Assembly (NCBI RefSeq): GCF_003569005.1
Contig: NZ_BCUR01000004.1
Coordinates: forward strand, 1,835,111 to 1,899,110
Source of the DNA: Vibrio superstes
GTDB taxonomy: Bacteria > Pseudomonadota > Gammaproteobacteria > Enterobacterales > Vibrionaceae
Length of the DNA stretch: 64,000 nt
Direction of reading: 5' to 3'
Positions within the stretch are counted from its first letter, which is position 1. Every line of letters starts with the position of its first letter. This document shows, piece by piece, positions 59,448 to 64,000 of the stretch. The translations under genes were made by a program, and so were the position numbers. Below the pieces are notes generated by a model that was given only the letters and a program-made list of their open reading frames with translations, was not told the origin of the DNA and made no database searches.

Positions 59448-60746
59448 ATGATTGAGTCCATTATTGGCTTTGCAGCCCTAATCATAATGGTATTCCTACG
59501 CTTACCCTTAGCATTTGCTATGGGGGTTGTCGGTTTTATTGGGTTTTGGTACATCAATGACTACAACTGGAATGCGGCTATGTCTATGGCGGCAAGACGA
59601 ATCATAGATACCGGTCAAGACTACAGCCTGTCCGTCATTCCACTCTTCATTCTAATGGGTAACTTTGTTACCAAAGCTGGATTATCCAATGAGCTTTATC
59701 GCGCATGTAACGCATTTGTAGGGCACCGTAAAGGAGGCTTGTCTATGTCGACAATCCTTGCTTGCGGCGGATTCTCAGCGATTTGCGGTTCTAGCTTAGC
59801 CACTTCGGCAACCATGTCTAAGGTGGCCATGCCACCGATGAGAAAATACGGTTACTCCGATGGTTTAGCAGCCGCCTCGATTGCAGCCGGAGGAACACTC
59901 GGGATCCTTATTCCACCCAGCGTCATGTTAGTGATCTATGGGTTATTGACTGAAAGTAGTATCAGAGAATTATTTGCTGCTGGCTTTCTTCCTGGATTGC
60001 TAGGCATCGGCCTTTATTTAGCGGCAGTGCAATGGGTGGTATTTAGATCACCAGAATCCGCTCCTCCTGCCGAGCGAGTAACGTGGGCAGGTCGCTTTGT
60101 CGCACTCAAAGGGATTTTATCGACATTACTGCTATTTGTATTGGTCATGGGTGGAATCTATATCGGCGCCTTCACTCCCACCGAGGCAGCAGGCATAGGT
60201 GCGACGGGTGCATTTGCGCTTGCCGCATATCGCAAAAAACTGAACTACCAAGTAATGCGTGAAATCCTGGTTGATACAGCAAAAACATCTGCGTCTTTAT
60301 TTGCCGTTGTGATCTGTGCGCTAATCCTGTCAAACTTTATCAACCGAGCTGGTTTACCAACCGCATTGGTAGAGATGATCCAAGAAGCGAACGTGACACC
60401 AATGATGGCGCTAGGCATTATTCTGCTTATCTACATCATTCTAGGGTGCGTGTTTGAAAGCATGTCCATGATGTTACTCACCATCCCTATTTTCTTCCCT
60501 GTTGTGGTGGAGTTGGGTTTTGACCCTATTTGGTTTGGTATTGTGGTGGTCGTGGTGACAGAGATAAGTCTGATTACTCCCCCCGTAGGACTCAATGTCT
60601 TTGTATTATCCGGCATCATTAAAGACATCAATACCGGTACCATTTTTAAAGGCGTGTTCCCATTTTGGGTGGCCGATATGGTCAGACTCGCCATTATTGT
60701 ACTCGTCCCTGCCATCGTTCTATTTCTACCTAACATGTTGTACTAA
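59448..60746 (+). CDS. dctM: DctM-type TRAP large permease subunit
   Basis: This 432-residue inner-membrane permease has about 12 TM helices and forms the transport path. It has LSMSTILACGGFSAICGSSLATSATMSKVAMPPM, GTLGILIPPSVMLVIYG, GAFTPTEAAGIGATGAF and ITPPVGLNVFVLSGI, all diagnostic of DctM. It follows dctQ with no gap and is followed by a terminator. The substrate is inferred from the hpa context. Confidence 0.92.
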   Translation: MIESIIGFAALIIMVFLRLPLAFAMGVVGFIGFWYINDYNWNAAMSMAARRIIDTGQDYSLSVIPLFILMGNFVTKAGLSNELYRACNAFVGHRKGGLSMSTILACGGFSAICGSSLATSATMSKVAMPPMRKYGYSDGLAAASIAAGGTLGILIPPSVMLVIYGLLTESSIRELFAAGFLPGLLGIGLYLAAVQWVVFRSPESAPPAERVTWAGRFVALKGILSTLLLFVLVMGGIYIGAFTPTEAAGIGATGAFALAAYRKKLNYQVMREILVDTAKTSASLFAVVICALILSNFINRAGLPTALVEMIQEANVTPMMALGIILLIYIILGCVFESMSMMLLTIPIFFPVVVELGFDPIWFGIVVVVVTEISLITPPVGLNVFVLSGIIKDINTGTIFKGVFPFWVADMVRLAIIVLVPAIVLFLPNMLY

Positions 60747-60753
60747 CTGCAAA

Positions 60754-60782
60754 AGGGCTTCCTATTGAGGAAGCTCTTTTTC
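60754..60782 (+). terminator. Terminator of the TRAP operon
   Basis: A 10-bp stem AGGGCTTCCT (60754-60763)/AGGAAGCTCT (60768-60777), one G-T pair, is followed by TTTTTCTTG just after the dctM stop. Confidence 0.8.
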
Positions 60783-60889
60783 TTGTTTTATGTCGGCTCC
60801 CTTTGTGTCCTAAGGAAAACTAAAACTACCTATATCACCTGATGACTTCAGCGCTCATCTGATATATGTTGTATTGGTAACAAGATATT

Positions 60890-61321
60890 ATGAAGATTTG
60901 TCTAATGACTAAATACGAAGATTCACTCCCTTTGCAGCTCATCCGCGCTAGGGAAATAACCATGGAATACTTCCGCCCTATTCTTGCGAGCAATGACATC
61001 ACAGAGCAGCAGTGGCGAGTAATGAGGATATTAGATGTAAAGGGGGAAATAGACTTCACCACGCTATCTCAAGAAAGCAGTATCTTAAGTCCCAGCCTCA
61101 CCGGCATCATCAATCGTTTAGAGAAATTAGAGTACGTAGAGAAACGTAAATGCGCTCATGATGGACGCAAGACCTATATTCACTTAACCGATAAAGCAGA
61201 GCATTTGGTGGAGCAATTAAGACCACAGATAGAAAATCAATATGTGGCGCTAAAACAAAGAGTGGGGGCAGATAAGTATGCTCAACTGTCACAGTTGCTC
61301 AATGACTTGATCGATAGTTAA
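60890..61321 (+). CDS. hpaR: HpaR, MarR-family repressor of homoprotocatechuate genes
   Basis: This 143-residue winged-helix protein resembles E. coli HpaR/HpcR: SLPLQLIRAREITMEYFRPIL, ITEQQWRVMRIL, a recognition region SILSPSLTGIINRLEKLEYV and a wing KCAHDGRKTYIHLT. HpaR represses the meta-operon and releases it when pathway intermediates bind. A second ATG five codons in (MTKYEDSL) is an alternative start. It lies between the TRAP operon and hpaC. Its likely sites are the AT-rich palindromes near 47060, 57480, 57505 and 57790. Confidence 0.9.
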   Translation: MKICLMTKYEDSLPLQLIRAREITMEYFRPILASNDITEQQWRVMRILDVKGEIDFTTLSQESSILSPSLTGIINRLEKLEYVEKRKCAHDGRKTYIHLTDKAEHLVEQLRPQIENQYVALKQRVGADKYAQLSQLLNDLIDS

Positions 61322-61480
61322 TACCACCTCGCACTAACGAGGGCGTTTCTGCTTGTTAAAGTTCTCGATAGTGTGGTTGAAATGGTGCATGTAGGAATCA
61401 TTGCTTCACAAATAGTTTGCCTTGTTCTCAAGCCTCTTTCTTGTACACCTTCTGATGCAAACAATTATTGTGATTGGCAT
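61321..61480. repeat. Degenerate copy 3 of the 161-bp dispersed repeat
   Basis: The segment is 160 bp long and ends TGTGATTGGCAT. It keeps blocks of the intact copies (CTGCTTGTTAAAGTTCTCGATA, here at 61350-61370; GCCTTGTTCTC near 61424). Both the spacing and the ends fit, but much of the middle is mutated. It begins at the hpaR stop codon. Confidence 0.55.
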
Positions 61481-61489
61481 AAAACAAAA

Positions 61490-61508
61490 CACCCGCTTTA
61501 CGCGGGTG
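61490..61508 (-). terminator. Terminator of hpaC
   Basis: The stem CACCCGC (61490-61496)/GCGGGTG (61502-61508) is followed on the minus strand by TTTTGTTTT, 31 bp past the hpaC stop. Confidence 0.8.
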
Positions 61509-61539
61509 ACTTGTTTCGGTAATGCTAAATTATTACTGA

Positions 61540-62046
61540 TTAAGCGGCTTCGCTCACCTTCACGTTTGCCTTAAGTTCCATAAACTGTCGATCAAAGTAC
61601 ATCAATGCATCTTTGTCTTGAGTAGCAATGGCTTCAACCTCCAAGAAGAACACTGTGTGGGTACCTACTTCCGTGGTATCACTGATTTTTCCTTCAAGAG
61701 TGGTCAATGCACCTCGCAGTACTGGCACTTGATGTTCATTGAGGTGCCACCCAGGAAGCTTAAATCGCTCTGACATCTCTAACCCCGTCATACCCGCAAA
61801 GTGCTTGGACATTTCTTGTTGTTCGCTCGCACACACGTTGATGCACAGACGACCATTTTTCTTGAATATCTCATTCGAAGCGCTGTTTCGATTCACACAG
61901 ACTAACAATGTTGCAGGACTGTCTGTTACCGAACATACCGCAGTTGCTGTGATACCCACCGTTCCCGCATCACCTCCCGTGGTCACAATGTTTACAGCCG
62001 CGGCCAACTTAGACATAGCATTACGAAATTCTTGTTGTAGAGACAT
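61540..62046 (-). CDS. hpaC: HpaC-type NAD(P)H:flavin reductase component of the hydroxylase
   Basis: This 168-residue flavin reductase gives reduced FMN/FAD to the oxygenase. It is close to E. coli HpaC along its whole length: FRNAMSKLAAAVNIVTT, GITATAVCSVTDSPATLLVCVNRNSASN, GRLCINV, KHFAGMTGLEMSERF, VGTHTVFFLEVEAI and YFDRQFMEL. It lacks the MarR-like C-terminal domain of the Acinetobacter C1 reductase, although the oxygenase here is C2-like. It is monocistronic, 15 kb from the oxygenase, next to hpaR. Confidence 0.92.
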   Translation of the reverse strand: MSLQQEFRNAMSKLAAAVNIVTTGGDAGTVGITATAVCSVTDSPATLLVCVNRNSASNEIFKKNGRLCINVCASEQQEMSKHFAGMTGLEMSERFKLPGWHLNEHQVPVLRGALTTLEGKISDTTEVGTHTVFFLEVEAIATQDKDALMYFDRQFMELKANVKVSEAA

Positions 62047-62311
62047 GTTTTATTCCTCGTTAGATGACAATAATTGGGCGTTTTTATAAACGCTCCTTGT
62101 TATGTGTCTCTATTGTGGTTCAAAACCCAGATCTCGAACATAGACAGAAACCGCAATCGCTTGCACTTTTCATAGTCTCTCAATCGGGTGCGTTTGACAT
62201 CATGCAAGTGATGCCTAAAACAGCATTAGATTGGTACGTTGAATCAATTCTGTCGGTCTAATTTTTTTTAATAGCTCGCCTGTCTTGAACCCCACCATCA
62301 TAGTGCCAGAC

Positions 62312-62345
62312 ACTATAAAGTCCTGATAAATATGGACTTTATAGT
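62312..62345. repeat. Perfect 12-bp inverted repeat with 10-nt loop
   Basis: ACTATAAAGTCC (62312-62323) pairs with GGACTTTATAGT (62334-62345). It lies 21 bp past the stop of the minus-strand gene at 62366, but no T-tract follows on either side, so it is not a classic terminator. The gap 62047-62365 otherwise holds no gene; it must contain the hpaC promoter near 62047-62110. Confidence 0.6.
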
Positions 62346-62365
62346 AGTCATACTTTTAGTTGGAA

Positions 62366-63841
62366 TTAAACATCAATGAGTACCAGTGAGTCTAATATCC
62401 CTTGCCCACTATGAATGCCACCTTCATTTTCACTCGCGGGCTTGCTCCGAATAAGGTAACCCGCATAGCCATTTTGTTCTGTTACCGGTTCACCTTGGTA
62501 ATGAGCGGTAAACAAACCAATCTCGCTGACAAGGTCCGTTACCAGAGACTGCTTGCCGTCACGAACAGCAATGGTTGGCATATCGCGCTCATGAGGGTAC
62601 AGGCGTTGCATCAGTGCCCAGGCATCGTACTCTTCTGGTTTTAACTGGGCTAGAGTCTGGCTAATATCCTCACCAAATACGCAGTGTCCACCACCCTCGC
62701 CTTGGTTCTTGAGTACCCATTGTTCCTTATCAGCAGAGGCATTGAACCACTCGATGTTCTGTGTTGATACCGGCTTCATATCCGCAAGCACACTCTTAAC
62801 CAGTGCCGCCTCTTCAAGGGACAAACCCCAACGAGCATATTCTTCTGATGGCATCATGGTGAGCAACATCTGCATCGACTTGCTGGTTGCCAGCTGCTGA
62901 CTGATGGTGGCATTCATAGCAACAAAATGCTGTTCTATGAACAGGCGAGTTTGGCTTAATGTTTGACAGCAGATGTCTTCGTTAAGATCCGGAGCCCAAT
63001 AATCTGTGTACTGATAGCCAGCGCGCAGATAAACCGTATCGATAGCGCCCACGCCTTGTAAGATCAGGCGCTGGTTATCACCGGTTGAAAGCTGTGCACT
63101 CAGCTGCTCAAAGGTGCGACGCACAGTTTTAATCCCGAGATTTTGCAGTGCAATCTCTAGCAGATGCTGATCATAAACGTTGTCTTCATCTTTTTGTACG
63201 ATCATCAAAAAGGTTGGCTTTTGTTCGAGCGCGCAGTCTCCTAACTCGGCAAAATGCGCTTTCACTTTCTTCGCTGAGGTGGCAATACCCAGTGCAAGCT
63301 GTTCCATACCCTGATTATCCGCTGGCACCGCGGTCTCATCTTCTAGCCAATTACGATAAACCTCGCCCCATTGATTCTCGACATAGCGGTGTAGCTCAGC
63401 TGCTCGTTGACCAAATGGCCCCATTCCTGCTGCAATGCCATTGAATTCGATGACTTTTGCGCCATGCTGACGATCATCCATGAAGTCGGTGCGCATGAGT
63501 AACAAAGGTTGTCTGGCAGGTTGTTGGCGATGACTCGCATCCCCATGTGGCTGCTGATGTAACTCCATTAAACGACCAAAGAAGGGATCCGCTTTTGCCA
63601 TATCGCTCAGCGATGCCTGTAAAAAGTCATGGTCTTCAGACACATTACTCACGAGCTTTGCGATCAATGGTGTCACAGATAACAAATGCTGGTATGCAGA
63701 ACGCTGCATTGTCATTGGTGCAATGCTAAAAGGCACGTGCCTGGCTGTATTGTCTTCTTGACGAAAGGCAACGCCGTGCATGATTTCCCATTCAGTGACA
63801 TCTTCAATAACCTGTTGAGATACTAATTGCTTGTTATTCAT
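62366..63841 (-). CDS. Eukaryotic-type glutathione synthetase homologue (ATP-grasp)
   Basis: This 491-residue protein resembles human glutathione synthetase (474 residues) and not bacterial GshB. Equivalents of the human functional residues are in place: R117 in MRTDFM, E132 and N134 in VIEFNGI (Mg ligands), the YLRAGY segment at 271, K321 in ATSKSMQ, the glycine-rich ATP loop KNQGEGGGHCVFGED (K378, E382), EIGLF at 440, and R465 in GYLIRSK. It should ligate an amino acid, normally Gly, to a gamma-Glu-Cys-like dipeptide. No gamma-glutamylcysteine ligase is in view. It lies 28 bp after the end of an ABC exporter gene on the same strand, so a biosynthesis-export pair is possible. Confidence 0.82.
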   Translation of the reverse strand: MNNKQLVSQQVIEDVTEWEIMHGVAFRQEDNTARHVPFSIAPMTMQRSAYQHLLSVTPLIAKLVSNVSEDHDFLQASLSDMAKADPFFGRLMELHQQPHGDASHRQQPARQPLLLMRTDFMDDRQHGAKVIEFNGIAAGMGPFGQRAAELHRYVENQWGEVYRNWLEDETAVPADNQGMEQLALGIATSAKKVKAHFAELGDCALEQKPTFLMIVQKDEDNVYDQHLLEIALQNLGIKTVRRTFEQLSAQLSTGDNQRLILQGVGAIDTVYLRAGYQYTDYWAPDLNEDICCQTLSQTRLFIEQHFVAMNATISQQLATSKSMQMLLTMMPSEEYARWGLSLEEAALVKSVLADMKPVSTQNIEWFNASADKEQWVLKNQGEGGGHCVFGEDISQTLAQLKPEEYDAWALMQRLYPHERDMPTIAVRDGKQSLVTDLVSEIGLFTAHYQGEPVTEQNGYAGYLIRSKPASENEGGIHSGQGILDSLVLIDV

Positions 63842-63869
63842 ACTCTTAAATTCTTCCTAATACGTTTAA

Positions 63870-64000
63870 TCATGCAACGCTAACAGGCGTTAAACCCAGC
63901 GTACTGTTCTGATGTTCGTCTTCTTCTTGCGCTTTTTGCGCAAGGTATAAATCTCGATAGTCACCTGGCTGTTCAATCAACTGGTGATGGGTACCACTTT
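63870..64000 (-). CDS. ABC transporter ATP-binding protein, C-terminal end (cut by window)
   Basis: Only the last 43 codons are visible, on the minus strand, ending at TGA 63870. They read SGTHHQLIEQPGDYRDLYLAQ, then a Glu-rich tail and NSTLGLTPVSVA. The G-T-H-x-x-L-I pattern followed by Y..LY..Q is the standard end of ABC exporter nucleotide-binding domains (MsbA/LmrA-like half transporters). It precedes the glutathione synthetase-like gene by 28 bp and is probably cotranscribed with it. Confidence 0.75.
   Translation of the reverse strand, partial: SGTHHQLIEQPGDYRDLYLAQKAQEEDEHQNSTLGLTPVSVA

Noticed and set aside
60840..60889. HpaR autoregulatory operator upstream of hpaR
   Set aside because: Only a weak imperfect inverted repeat (ATATCACCTGATGA ... 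TCATCTGATAT) is present and it does not match the AGTTAAYATRTTAACT motif.
62064..62261. 65-codon plus-strand ORF between hpaC and the synthetase
   Set aside because: No ribosome site, no recognisable motif, and it overlaps the region that must hold the hpaC promoter.

Overview
The window looks like chromosomal DNA of a marine gamma-proteobacterium, most likely a Vibrio. The reasons are moderate GC, many proteins that read as Vibrionaceae homologues (GltS, FadD, a DUF1456 protein, TRAP transporters), and short intergenic inverted-repeat elements of the kind common in that genus. No rRNA, tRNA, CRISPR array, prophage or complete insertion sequence was seen. Both ends cut genes: an acetyltransferase on the left and an ABC transporter ATPase on the right.

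Layout. (1) 1-8.5 kb: small housekeeping and hypothetical genes, a TAXI-type TRAP transporter (solute-binding protein plus fused permease), a 269-bp MITE-like element, and a DUF1456 gene coupled to a DEAD-box helicase. (2) 8.8-23.2 kb: a formate dehydrogenase locus. The minus strand carries DUF3305, DUF3306, a multi-cluster ferredoxin, a TorD-type chaperone, a small Tat protein, the alpha, beta and gamma subunits, and a small membrane protein. The divergent plus strand carries fdhD, a tungstate ABC importer (tupABC), mobA and a mobB-moeA fusion. Together these cover metal uptake, cofactor assembly, sulfuration and the enzyme itself. (3) 23.3-27.6 kb: gloA-nemA detoxification, a DMT exporter, a crotonase and dispersed repeats. 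(4) 27.7-35.4 kb: a two-gene operon for a 1658-residue pyruvate:ferredoxin/flavodoxin oxidoreductase-like protein and a 913-residue GltD-SudB (NfnAB-like) fusion. (5) 35.6-45.5 kb: an HlyD-type adaptor with its small membrane partner, an RluA-family pseudouridine synthase with a long coiled coil, a RecQ helicase, a rhodanese, fadD and gltS. (6) 45.7-62 kb: a complete 4-hydroxyphenylacetate (homoprotocatechuate) catabolic island. (7) 62.3-64 kb: a eukaryotic-type glutathione synthetase homologue downstream of an ABC exporter.

How the hpa island works. A two-component hydroxylase would make homoprotocatechuate from 4-hydroxyphenylacetate. Its oxygenase resembles the Acinetobacter C2 component and its reductase resembles E. 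coli HpaC. HpaD opens the ring, and HpaE, HpaF, HpaG1/G2, HpaH and HpaI carry the product to pyruvate and succinate semialdehyde, which an encoded dehydrogenase oxidises to succinate. A DctPQM TRAP transporter next to the cluster is the probable importer, in place of the MFS carrier HpaX. HpaA (AraC family) and HpaR (MarR family) are the probable regulators. Four copies of a palindrome close to AGTTAAYATRTTAACT lie upstream of the oxygenase/hpaA pair, hpaH and dctP, and are the candidate HpaR operators.

Most notable items: the giant PFOR-like protein with its NfnAB-like partner, the hybrid 4-hydroxyphenylacetate hydroxylase with its operator set, and the bacterial copy of eukaryotic-type glutathione synthetase beside an ABC exporter.
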